Assembly: GCA_002169115.2 (NCBI GenBank)
Contig: NHJS02000013.1
Location: 1-30,109 of the forward strand
Direction of reading: 5' to 3'
Length of the DNA stretch: 30,109 bases
Source of the DNA: a bacterium TMED221
GTDB lineage: Bacteria; Actinomycetota; Acidimicrobiia; Actinomarinales; Actinomarinaceae
In this document: piece by piece, positions 16,676-23,261 of the stretch
How the letters are laid out: each line of letters starts with the position of its first letter
How positions within the stretch are numbered: position 1 is the stretch's first letter
Position numbers and translations under genes: made by a program
Notes under the pieces: generated by a model
Databases searched by the model: none
What the model was told of the DNA's origin: nothing
What the model saw: the letters and a program-made list of their open reading frames with translations, nothing else

Positions 16676-17881
16676 GTGGATTTTAATTACTCAGAAAAAT
16701 CATTAGATTTACAAAAAAAACTAAATCAATTTTTCGAAGAACACATATACCCAATTGAGCAAGCTTATGATCAAGAAATTGAAGATTCAGGTAATTCTTT
16801 ACATATTCCCGATATTCTTGATGAACTTAAAAATAAGGCTAAAGAGGAAGGTCTATGGAATTTATTTTTACCAGATAGTGAATACGGTGCTGGCTTAACT
16901 AATGTCGAATATGCTCCGCTTGCTGAAATCACTGGCAAAGTTTGGTGGGCGCCAGAAGTATTTAATTGTTCCGCACCTGATACTGGGAACATGGAAGTTC
17001 TATATGATTTTGGCACAGATGAGCAGAAAGAAGAGTGGTTAACACCATTGTTAGACGGCTCTATTAGATCTTGCTTTGCTATGACGGAACCAGATGTCGC
17101 ATCGTCTGATGCAACAAATATTAGTAGTTCGATTGTAAGTGATGGAGATAACTATATTATAAATGGTCGTAAATGGTGGACATCTAACGCTATTAATCCT
17201 AGGGCTAAAATATGTATATTTATGGGTGTAACAAATCCTGAAAATGCTCCGCATCAACGACAAAGCCAAATATTAGTACCTATGGACTCAGAGGGTATTT
17301 CTATTATTAGACCTATGCAGGTGTATGGATACGATGATGGATACACAGGTCATCCTGAACTCTTATTTGAAAATGTAGTTGTTCCGAAAAAAAATATTAT
17401 TGGGGGAGAAGGACTTGGTTTTAAGATCGCACAGGCAAGATTAGGTCCAGGAAGAATTCATCACTGTATGAGGGCAATAGGCATGGCTGAGCGTGCATTA
17501 GAGCTTATGATTAAAAGGTCTCTTTCAAGAGAAGCTTTTGGAAAACAACTTTCTGACCAAGGAGTTATTCAGGAGTGGATTGCAAGATCTAGAATAAAAA
17601 TTGAAGAAGCTAGATTACTTACACTAAAAACAGCTTGGCTGATTGATACTTATAGCAAGGAAGAAGCCAAAATAGAAATTTCATCAATTAAAGTTACCGT
17701 TGTTGAAGCAGCATCTTATGTCATAGACAAGGCTATTCAAGCGCATGGAGCTATGGGCTTATCTCAAGATACTCCCTTAGCACGAATGGCAGCTGGAGCC
17801 AGGGTATTAAGAATTGCTGATGGTCCAGATGAAGTCCACTTAAGATCAATAGCTAGAAGAGAAATGAATAAATATAAATGA
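16676..17881 (+). CDS. ACAD10/11-like (LvaC-type) acyl-CoA dehydrogenase
   Basis: This is a 401-residue acyl-CoA dehydrogenase-fold flavoprotein starting at GTG. MTEPDVASSDATN is the central flavin region. C-terminal features include GRIHHCMRAIGMAERAL, the AFGKQL segment, HGAMGLSQDTPLARM and RIADGPDEVH, which are the signature of the ACAD10/ACAD11 branch and bacterial LvaC-like proteins. Members of that branch eliminate phosphate from 4-phosphoacyl-CoA to give an enoyl-CoA, in addition to or instead of ordinary dehydrogenation. It is transcribed divergently from the APH-fold kinase; the two activities are fused in animals. It overlaps the next gene by 4 bases (ATGA). Simple acyl-CoA oxidation remains the alternative. 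Confidence 0.9.
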   Translation: MDFNYSEKSLDLQKKLNQFFEEHIYPIEQAYDQEIEDSGNSLHIPDILDELKNKAKEEGLWNLFLPDSEYGAGLTNVEYAPLAEITGKVWWAPEVFNCSAPDTGNMEVLYDFGTDEQKEEWLTPLLDGSIRSCFAMTEPDVASSDATNISSSIVSDGDNYIINGRKWWTSNAINPRAKICIFMGVTNPENAPHQRQSQILVPMDSEGISIIRPMQVYGYDDGYTGHPELLFENVVVPKKNIIGGEGLGFKIAQARLGPGRIHHCMRAIGMAERALELMIKRSLSREAFGKQLSDQGVIQEWIARSRIKIEEARLLTLKTAWLIDTYSKEEAKIEISSIKVTVVEAASYVIDKAIQAHGAMGLSQDTPLARMAAGARVLRIADGPDEVHLRSIARREMNKYK

Positions 17882-18738
17882 AGGAACAAATAGGAGTGGT
17901 TGGTGGCGGACAAATGGGAAGTCAAATAGCAGCCCTATCTGCTATGGCAGGGTATGAAACTCATATTTATGATAAAGATACTGAAAATGTGACTTCTAAA
18001 CTTAAATTTGCCGAAGATAACCTTAAGAATCTTATTTCAAAAAATAAATATACAGAAGAGCATTTAGCTAACTTTAAAGATAATCTCCACGTAGCTAAAA
18101 GTATTGATTCTTTATCAGAAAATAAGACATTCATTATTGAAGCTGTGGTTGAGAAACTTGACGTTAAGCTTGAAATTTTTTCACAACTATCAGAAATTAC
18201 AGATTCAGAAGTAGTTTTAGCAACAAATAGTTCTTTCATAGCTGCATCTGAAATAGCAAAAGACTGTATGCATGTACAAAGATTTATTAACATGCACTTT
18301 TTCTATCCACCTTTAAGAATGGACCTTGTTGAGATTTCTTATCCTGAATCAACAGCTACAGAAGTTATTTCAAGAACTCAATCCGTAGGAAAATCAATGG
18401 GTAGATCTATTGTTACTTTAAAAAAAGAAACTCCGGGTTTTATAGTAAACAGGATGCTTGCTGCTCTTGTTGATGAAGCATATGAGTTATATGATGAAGG
18501 TATAGCTGATTTTGAAGATATAGATTTAGCCATTAAAAAAGGTTTAAACCATCCGTTAGGCCCTTTCGAACTTTCTGACTATTCAGGTCTAGATATTCAC
18601 TATTATGCAAAATTAAAGATTTTCAATGAGACTAAAAATCCAAACGATTATCCAAAGAAATTTTTAGAGAAAAAAATTCAAGATGGTGATTTAGGTGTTA
18701 AGACTGGAAAAGGATTTTATAACTACAAAAAGGATTAG
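17878..18738 (+). CDS. 3-hydroxyacyl-CoA dehydrogenase (Hbd/PaaH family)
   Basis: This NAD-dependent enzyme oxidises (3S)-hydroxyacyl-CoA to 3-ketoacyl-CoA. It has 286 residues, the length of the single-function enzyme. The Rossmann motif GGGQMG is at 9-14, Ser119 lies in TNSSF, the catalytic His140 in NMHFFYPP, and the C-terminal helical domain carries GFIVNRMLAALVDEA and HPLGPFELSDYSGLD. The start overlaps the stop of the acyl-CoA dehydrogenase (ATGA), so translation is coupled. It supplies the dehydrogenation step between the hydratase and the thiolase of the opposite arm. Its stop shares TTAG with the convergent PPOX gene. Confidence 0.92.
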   Translation: MKEQIGVVGGGQMGSQIAALSAMAGYETHIYDKDTENVTSKLKFAEDNLKNLISKNKYTEEHLANFKDNLHVAKSIDSLSENKTFIIEAVVEKLDVKLEIFSQLSEITDSEVVLATNSSFIAASEIAKDCMHVQRFINMHFFYPPLRMDLVEISYPESTATEVISRTQSVGKSMGRSIVTLKKETPGFIVNRMLAALVDEAYELYDEGIADFEDIDLAIKKGLNHPLGPFELSDYSGLDIHYYAKLKIFNETKNPNDYPKKFLEKKIQDGDLGVKTGKGFYNYKKD

Positions 18739-19148
18739 TTAACAAAATCTTCATCTTTTATATTAAAAAAGAATTCTCTTTCTGCCAGTATTTTTAATAC
18801 AATTCTTTCTGTTTGTATTGTGAAAGGATAAGGTTTTCCCCAGTATTTATCGGATAAGGATTGAATATTTTTTTCTGCATCTTCACCGGTAATTTCTCCA
18901 ATAACTTTACCCCTAATTTCTACGAATTTAAAAGCATCGTCATGTTTCCATATCATTACGCTGACCCTTGGATCATTTTTTATATTTTTATATTTAACCC
19001 TATGTATTTCAGTATTAATAAGAATATGTTCACCATCGGTATCAACCCACATTGTGTGTGTTTGGGGAGATCCATCTTTAAATAAGGTAGTTAATGCTGC
19101 ATAATTTGGACCTTTAGCCATTTTGATAGTTTTTTCATCTAAAGCCAT
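18735..19148 (-). CDS. PPOX-class flavin/F420-dependent oxidoreductase
   Basis: This is a split-beta-barrel protein of the pyridoxamine-5'-phosphate oxidase-like superfamily, 137 residues. The N-terminal GPNYAALTTLFKDGSPQTHTMWVD, read in short blocks, gives the beta strands around a cofactor groove, and HRVKYKNIKNDPRVSVMIW is the typical strand-helix motif of the PPOX class F420-dependent group found widely in Actinobacteria. Cofactor (F420, FMN or heme/biliverdin-type ligand) and substrate cannot be settled from the sequence. It stands alone: convergent with the 3-hydroxyacyl-CoA dehydrogenase and divergent from dtd over only 22 bases. A TATATT box on the minus strand (19160-19165) ends 11 bases before the ATG. 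Confidence 0.8.
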   Translation of the reverse strand: MALDEKTIKMAKGPNYAALTTLFKDGSPQTHTMWVDTDGEHILINTEIHRVKYKNIKNDPRVSVMIWKHDDAFKFVEIRGKVIGEITGEDAEKNIQSLSDKYWGKPYPFTIQTERIVLKILAEREFFFNIKDEDFVN

Positions 19149-19159
19149 ATAATCACTTT

Positions 19160-19167
19160 AATATAAT
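19160..19167. promoter_or_regulatory. Overlapping divergent -10 boxes between the PPOX gene and dtd
   Basis: The plus strand has TATAAT at 19162-19167, only 3 bases before the dtd ATG (TTTAAT at 19157-19162 is an alternative, 8 bases away). The minus strand has TATATT at 19160-19165. The two start codons are 22 bases apart, so the core promoters must physically overlap. Confidence 0.4.
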
Positions 19168-19170
19168 CAT

Positions 19171-19626
19171 ATGAAAGTTGTATTACAAAGAGTTAATTCA
19201 GCGAATGTAAAAATAGACAATACTATCATCTCAGAAATTCAGACTGGTGTTGTATTACTTTGGGGAATTAAAAAGGGTGATACTGTCAGAGATGCAGATG
19301 TATTAATTAATAAAATTGTAAACTTGAGAATATTTTCAGATTCTTCTGGAAAAATGAATAAATCAATACAGGAAATTTCAGGCCAGATATTATTAGTAAG
19401 TCAATTTACTCTTTTGGCAAATACATCTAAGGGAAATCGACCTTCTTTTATAGAGGCCGAGGATCCTATTAATGCAGAACAACTACTTTCGTATATTTCA
19501 AAAGAACTAACCATATATGCAAAAGTTGCTGAAGGTAAGTTTGGAGCTTATATGAATATTTCACTTGAGAATGATGGTCCGGTAACTATTATTTTGGAGT
19601 CCGAAAATGGACAACTAAAACTTTAA
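19171..19626 (+). CDS. dtd: D-aminoacyl-tRNA deacylase
   Basis: This enzyme hydrolyses D-amino acids (and glycine) mischarged on tRNA, a proofreading step after aminoacylation. It has 151 residues, the standard length. The SQFTL motif, the GNRPSF segment and the C-terminal GAYMNISLENDGPVT (with the cross-subunit Gly-Pro motif that rejects L-amino acids) are all present. MKVVLQRV is the invariant N-terminus, so ATG 19171 is secure although the possible TATAAT is only 3 bases before it and no Shine-Dalgarno site exists. Its stop overlaps the stop of the convergent Rad52-like gene (TTAA). Confidence 0.95.
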   Translation: MKVVLQRVNSANVKIDNTIISEIQTGVVLLWGIKKGDTVRDADVLINKIVNLRIFSDSSGKMNKSIQEISGQILLVSQFTLLANTSKGNRPSFIEAEDPINAEQLLSYISKELTIYAKVAEGKFGAYMNISLENDGPVTIILESENGQLKL

Positions 19627-20051
19627 GCTGATTGTAACTTTATTTTATTAGGGTCTTTTTCACCGGAAAGTTTTTTATCTAGGTAATATTCATTTCCTGC
19701 CCAAAGGTGTAGTCCTAATCCGAACTTCATGGCACATCTTTTGAAAGAGTCAGATTCAGCATGCTTTGCATTAGTACCATCATTACCTTGATCATTCTCT
19801 ACATCTCCTATAGCTGTAACTGTTACTAGTTTTCCATCTACATCTACAGTAAGTTTCCCGAAACACCCTACAACTTTTCCAAGTTTTTCTTCTCTTATCA
19901 ATTCAACTACCTCCCAGTTAAATGGTCCACAAACTTCCAATAGTCTTTGTGTTATTACGGAATGGGGAATGTAATTACCAAATTTACCTTTAGGAGCTTT
20001 TTTGACCCACTCATCTGGAAATTGTCTTGATAGTTCGTATAATTGGTTCAT
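19623..20051 (-). CDS. Rad52-family single-strand annealing protein (Sak/DdrA-like)
   Basis: This is a 142-residue protein with the compact Rad52/22 pattern. The N-terminal region PDEWVKKAPKGKFGNYIPHS leads into a helix and GPFNWEV (42-48), then beta strands with the internal GKLTV and VTVTAIGDV, and the segment AESDSFKRCAMKFGLGLHLW (98-117), which corresponds to the conserved D-x-x-K-R-x-x-x-x-F-G-x-x-L of Rad52 and phage annealases. Such proteins form rings on ssDNA and anneal complementary strands. It overlaps the unknown 188-aa gene by 4 bases. This pairing looks phage-derived, but no other phage gene is nearby. A role in recombination repair is inferred. The family call rests on motif recognition only. 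Confidence 0.72.
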   Translation of the reverse strand: MNQLYELSRQFPDEWVKKAPKGKFGNYIPHSVITQRLLEVCGPFNWEVVELIREEKLGKVVGCFGKLTVDVDGKLVTVTAIGDVENDQGNDGTNAKHAESDSFKRCAMKFGLGLHLWAGNEYYLDKKLSGEKDPNKIKLQSA

Positions 20052-20614
20052 TTTATTCTTCTTTCTTTATGTTTTAGATCTTTTGCCCACATAGGTGCAG
20101 AATTATTGTTCACATTTATAGTTTTAAGTTCAGGGGTATCTTTCCACTCTTTGTAGAGGAATGTGTCTCTTATCATTTCAGTATTTTGTTCCTTATTAGA
20201 AGCAACTGCGTCAAGTCCTTTAAGTTTTGGAACAAAATTTTGACCCATAATTGCTATTAGAGATTCTGTTAATTCTTCATCATCTGAGGATTTTTCGATT
20301 ATCCATTTAATTAAATTTTTCAAATCATGAACTTTCCATGTGTAGGATTTATTAAAAACAAAAACTTCGTCACCGAGCCTCACAGCACCATTTCCTTCTA
20401 TATTTTTAGCCATCTTTACATCGCTGAAAGTTTTAATATTTGAACTAGTATTTTTAACTACACTGGTTGTGCTTCTTGCTGTCCAAAGAAACTCAAGATC
20501 ATCTGTGTTTGTTAATTCTTCTCCAAATCTTGTAACAGTTAAATCTAATTCATTCGAATCTTGAGCAGATACCTCCTTAGTTAACTCAAGAATCTCATCT
20601 ATTTTATTTCCCAT
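20048..20614 (-). CDS. Hypothetical protein, partner of the Rad52-like gene
   Basis: I do not recognise this family. It is a soluble, acidic N-terminal, basic C-terminal protein of 188 residues with no signal peptide, membrane segment or cysteines. A central part (about 65-110) with RLGDEVFVFNKSYTWKVHDL looks like a small beta-rich domain, followed by a helical stretch, and the tail ends KHKERRIK. AGGAG lies 6 bases before the ATG. The gene sits between the 38-aa Cys/His microprotein and the Rad52-like gene, and overlaps the latter by ATGA, so all three are probably one transcript. A DNA-handling accessory role is only suggested by context. Confidence 0.75.
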   Translation of the reverse strand: MGNKIDEILELTKEVSAQDSNELDLTVTRFGEELTNTDDLEFLWTARSTTSVVKNTSSNIKTFSDVKMAKNIEGNGAVRLGDEVFVFNKSYTWKVHDLKNLIKWIIEKSSDDEELTESLIAIMGQNFVPKLKGLDAVASNKEQNTEMIRDTFLYKEWKDTPELKTINVNNNSAPMWAKDLKHKERRIK

Positions 20615-20628
20615 TTATTTCTCCTAAC

Positions 20629-20745
20629 TTAAGCAGCTTCATTAACTACATTATGACAGCTGCAGTTGTCATTGTGATTTCTACAGATCACAATAGTTTC
20701 TGCACCAATCATATTTAGGATATCTTCTATTTTATTATTTTTCAT
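20629..20745 (-). CDS. Small Cys/His-rich protein (38 aa), putative
   Basis: This short reading frame encodes 38 residues, beginning MKNNKIEDILNMIG and containing Cys21, His24, Cys28, Cys30 and His31 near the C-terminus, which could bind a metal such as zinc. A TATATT box (20752-20757) ends 6 bases before the ATG in the spacing seen for other leaderless-looking starts here. The stop is followed at once by the AGGAG of the 188-aa gene, leaving 14 bases between the genes, as for a real operon member. It fills a region otherwise empty for 210 bases. It could be a regulatory leader peptide rather than a functional protein. It is too short for family recognition. Confidence 0.5.
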   Translation of the reverse strand: MKNNKIEDILNMIGAETIVICRNHNDNCSCHNVVNEAA

Positions 20746-20751
20746 ACTCCA

Positions 20752-20757
20752 AATATA
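20752..20757 (-). promoter_or_regulatory. Putative -10 box of the microprotein/188-aa/Rad52-like operon
   Basis: TATATT on the minus strand ends 6 bases before ATG 20745. No clear -35 was found at the expected distance. Confidence 0.42.
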
Positions 20758-20810
20758 CAAATTACGTATGACAAAAAATTTTTTTTCAAGACGTTTCATT
20801 TTATTTCCAA

Positions 20811-20816
20811 TACAAT
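20811..20816 (+). promoter_or_regulatory. Putative -10 box of the glutamate dehydrogenase gene
   Basis: TACAAT ends 8 bases before ATG 20825, with no Shine-Dalgarno site. The start site would be at or within two bases of the ATG. Confidence 0.45.
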
Positions 20817-20824
20817 GATTAATA

Positions 20825-22087
20825 ATGACAAATCCTCAGTTATTTGAATCTCAGATGTACAGAGAAGTAATTAGACAGTACGAAGAGGTTTCTGAATTCA
20901 TAAATTTAGACTCGAACATTAGAGAACGTTTGAAATATCCGCAAAGAGCATTAGTAGTTACATTTCCATTCAGACGAGACGATTACGAAGAAGTAGAAAC
21001 AGTTGTTGGATACAGGGTTCAACATGTACTTTCAATGGGACCAACAAAGGGGGGCATCAGATATGCACCTGACGTAGACCTTGGTGAAGTAACTGCACTA
21101 TCTATACTAATGTCTTGGAAATCAGCAATAGTTGGCTTACCTTTTGGTGGAGCAAAGGGAGGGGTTGCAATTGATCCAACTTCATTAACAAGAGCAGAAA
21201 AACAAAGAGTTACAAGGAGATACACAGCAGAACTTCTTCCAGTAATTGGTGTAGAAAAAGATATTCCAGCACCTGACTTAGGGACTGACGAACAAACTAT
21301 GGCCTGGATCATGGATACATATAGTAATTTTGTAGGCTCACCTCAACCAGGAATTGTAACTGGAAAACCTGCTGCACTTGGTGGTTCAGTTACACGAAGA
21401 GAGGCAACAGGTAGAGGAGCTGTTGCAGTAACAGCTCAAGCAATGGATAAAATCGGTAAGACATATAAAGGTTCTGATATTGTGATACAAGGTTTTGGAA
21501 ATGTTGGTCGATATGCTGCTCTTGATTCTTATGAGAGGGGAGCAAAGGTTATTGCAGTAAATGATTTAGGTGGAGGAATCATCAATCCCAATGGCATCAA
21601 TATTCCAGAACTGTTTAAATATACTGCTAGGAATCACTCAGTAGCAGGATTTGATGGTGCGGATAAACTTTCACAAGATATATTGGAATTAAAATGTGAT
21701 GTACTAATTCCAGCAGCAATTGGAGGTGTGATTACTACTTCAAATGTTAACAATATAAAAGCGCACGTTATTGTCGAAGCTGCAAACTCTCCGACTACAG
21801 TAAGCGCTGATAAAATTCTACGCGACAATAAAGTATTATTAATCCCAGATATTTTGGCAAATGCTGGGGGTGTTACGGCATCTTATTTTGAGTGGGTTCA
21901 AAATAGACAAAACTACCTATGGAAAGAAAAAGACCTACATGAAAAGTTTATTGACATAATGACTTCTGCATTTGAAGAAGTATGGACGATATCACAAAAA
22001 AATAATTGTGATCTGAGAACAGCTGCATTAATAAAGGGAATCAAAAGGGTTGCCGCTGCAAAATTAACTAGAGGGTTATTTCCCTAA
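20825..22087 (+). CDS. gdhA: Glutamate dehydrogenase (Glu/Leu/Phe/Val dehydrogenase family)
   Basis: This enzyme interconverts glutamate and 2-oxoglutarate plus ammonia. It has 420 residues, the length of the short hexameric GDH type. The substrate and catalytic lysines are Lys75 (GPTKGGIRY), Lys99 (MSWKSA) and Lys111 (GGAKGGV), with catalytic Asp151 in APDLGTDE. The dinucleotide motif GFGNVG is at 223-228, with an acidic residue after the second strand (VNDLGG), which more often goes with NAD than NADP. The start is supported by TACAAT 8 bases upstream. It is a single-gene unit whose last 12 bases overlap the convergent nuclease gene. It could work with the GABA-type aminotransferase by recycling glutamate. 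Confidence 0.93.
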   Translation: MTNPQLFESQMYREVIRQYEEVSEFINLDSNIRERLKYPQRALVVTFPFRRDDYEEVETVVGYRVQHVLSMGPTKGGIRYAPDVDLGEVTALSILMSWKSAIVGLPFGGAKGGVAIDPTSLTRAEKQRVTRRYTAELLPVIGVEKDIPAPDLGTDEQTMAWIMDTYSNFVGSPQPGIVTGKPAALGGSVTRREATGRGAVAVTAQAMDKIGKTYKGSDIVIQGFGNVGRYAALDSYERGAKVIAVNDLGGGIINPNGINIPELFKYTARNHSVAGFDGADKLSQDILELKCDVLIPAAIGGVITTSNVNNIKAHVIVEAANSPTTVSADKILRDNKVLLIPDILANAGGVTASYFEWVQNRQNYLWKEKDLHEKFIDIMTSAFEEVWTISQKNNCDLRTAALIKGIKRVAAAKLTRGLFP

Positions 22088-23050
22088 TAACGAGTTTATA
22101 TCTGTAAGTATTCTTTCTTTTTCTCCTTCAAGTGAGAAAATATCCTCTTTTAACTCATTAATATTTATATTTTTCAAAGGGCTTGAATCAGGTAACTCAT
22201 CTTGATTTTCAAACATTTCGAGCGCATCGAGAGTTTCATTAATTTCAGCTATTTTTTCAACAATTTCTCTTAATTTGTCGGTACTAGGAGCTTCTTTATT
22301 AAACAAAGGACAGATTGGTTTGTAGTAGCACCAATCTTTACAGAGTGCATTCTTTGTGGCTGGAAATTCGTTATTTTCAAAAGCATTTTTAATATCTTGC
22401 CAAATAGAAAGTATCTCGACTTTTGCTTCATCAAGCATGGTGTCATCTATTTTTAATGTGTGGATTGTAGAGTTTTTAAGATATATTAATTTTAATTCTT
22501 TAGGAGTGACACCTATTTCATCTCTTATCAGTAGGGCATATAGTTTAAGTGCAAAGAAACGGGGCTCTTTATATTTTGCCATCGGAGCTTTTCCCGATTT
22601 ATAGTCAACAATTATTAAATTTCCATCTTTATCCTCATCCATCCGGTCTAATATTCCACGTAAATTTAAATCTTCAATTGAACCCCTAACCCACCTTTCT
22701 TGTTCAAGGGGTTCTAATTTCTGAGGATCTTCAAGTTTTAGATAGTTGTGAAGTAGATTAAGACCTTCCTGTCCCCATTCTCTTTCATCTTCAATAGAAT
22801 CGAATAAATTAACATGTTCATCGTTACCTCTAACATTTGACCATGCTTTTCGAAAAAGATCATAAAGAACTTCAGGCGTTCTTTGATCAATTGGCAGGTC
22901 ATATAAATCCTCTAATGCTTGGTGTACTGTTGTTCCTTTAGCTTGGACTAAATTAGTAGGTTCTTTTATTTTGTCTACGTTAGAAAATTTAAACTGCTTA
23001 GGACAGGTTTTGAATTGTGAGGCTCTAGAAGGAGACAAATTTTTTATCAT
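22076..23050 (-). CDS. PD-(D/E)XK nuclease with Fe-S cluster (RecB/AddB/Cas4-like)
   Basis: This is a 324-residue RecB-family nuclease. The order of motifs is SPSRASQFKTCPKQF with Cys16, His43 in TTVHQAL, Asp135 in GILDR, and Asp149 and Lys151 in VDYKSG (active-site metal ligands). Cys237, Cys241 and Cys247 (CKDWCYYKPIC) follow; together with Cys16 they form the four-cysteine clamp for a 4Fe-4S cluster, as in AddB, Cas4 and Dna2. A charged coiled-coil-like tail covers about 258-320. No helicase domain is present and there is no CRISPR array in the window, so it is not obviously Cas4. TATAGT (23057-23062) ends 6 bases before the ATG. The Rad52-like annealase 2 kb away is a likely functional partner. 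Confidence 0.88.
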   Translation of the reverse strand: MIKNLSPSRASQFKTCPKQFKFSNVDKIKEPTNLVQAKGTTVHQALEDLYDLPIDQRTPEVLYDLFRKAWSNVRGNDEHVNLFDSIEDEREWGQEGLNLLHNYLKLEDPQKLEPLEQERWVRGSIEDLNLRGILDRMDEDKDGNLIIVDYKSGKAPMAKYKEPRFFALKLYALLIRDEIGVTPKELKLIYLKNSTIHTLKIDDTMLDEAKVEILSIWQDIKNAFENNEFPATKNALCKDWCYYKPICPLFNKEAPSTDKLREIVEKIAEINETLDALEMFENQDELPDSSPLKNININELKEDIFSLEGEKERILTDINSLLGK

Positions 23051-23056
23051 ATTTAA

Positions 23057-23062
23057 ACTATA
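23057..23062 (-). promoter_or_regulatory. Putative -10 box of the nuclease gene (leaderless)
   Basis: TATAGT on the minus strand ends 6 bases before ATG 23050. It lies in the 53-base gap shared with the divergent 37-aa reading frame. Confidence 0.48.
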
Positions 23063-23103
23063 ACTGTATTTATATTAATTTTTATAAATTGTAATCTTAG
23101 AAT

Positions 23104-23217
23104 ATGGATAGATTTATAAAAATACTTCAAATCATTGGTGTTACTTCGTTTATTTTATATTTTATTGTTGCCATGCTGTATAACTCAGCAAGTTGGTTTA
23201 ATTTTCTATTTAATTAG
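23104..23217 (+). CDS. Small single-span membrane protein (37 aa), putative
   Basis: This short reading frame encodes 37 residues: a basic start MDRFIKIL, one hydrophobic segment of about 20 residues (IIGVTSFILYFIVAMLY), and a short aromatic tail ending SWFNFLFN. The arrangement fits a single-pass inner-membrane peptide with its N-terminus inside. TAATCT (23092-23097) ends 6 bases before the ATG, matching the leaderless pattern. It sits 44 bases upstream of the inositol-phosphate synthase gene. AT-rich DNA produces such frames by chance, so this is a candidate only. No family was recognised. Confidence 0.4.
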   Translation: MDRFIKILQIIGVTSFILYFIVAMLYNSASWFNFLFN

Positions 23218-23249
23218 TCTTTAAAAAATTACATATAGCTAACAATTGC

Positions 23250-23255
23250 TAAAGT
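23250..23255 (+). promoter_or_regulatory. Putative -10 box of the inositol-3-phosphate synthase gene
   Basis: TAAAGT ends 6 bases before ATG 23262, with no Shine-Dalgarno site. The box keeps only the T-A-n-n-n-T positions, so support is modest. Confidence 0.38.
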
Positions 23256-23261
23256 GATTGA

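Noticed and set aside
22076..23050. Cas4 of a CRISPR system
   Set aside because: The nuclease has the Cas4/AddB cysteine pattern, but there is no repeat array and no cas1/cas2 gene in the window.
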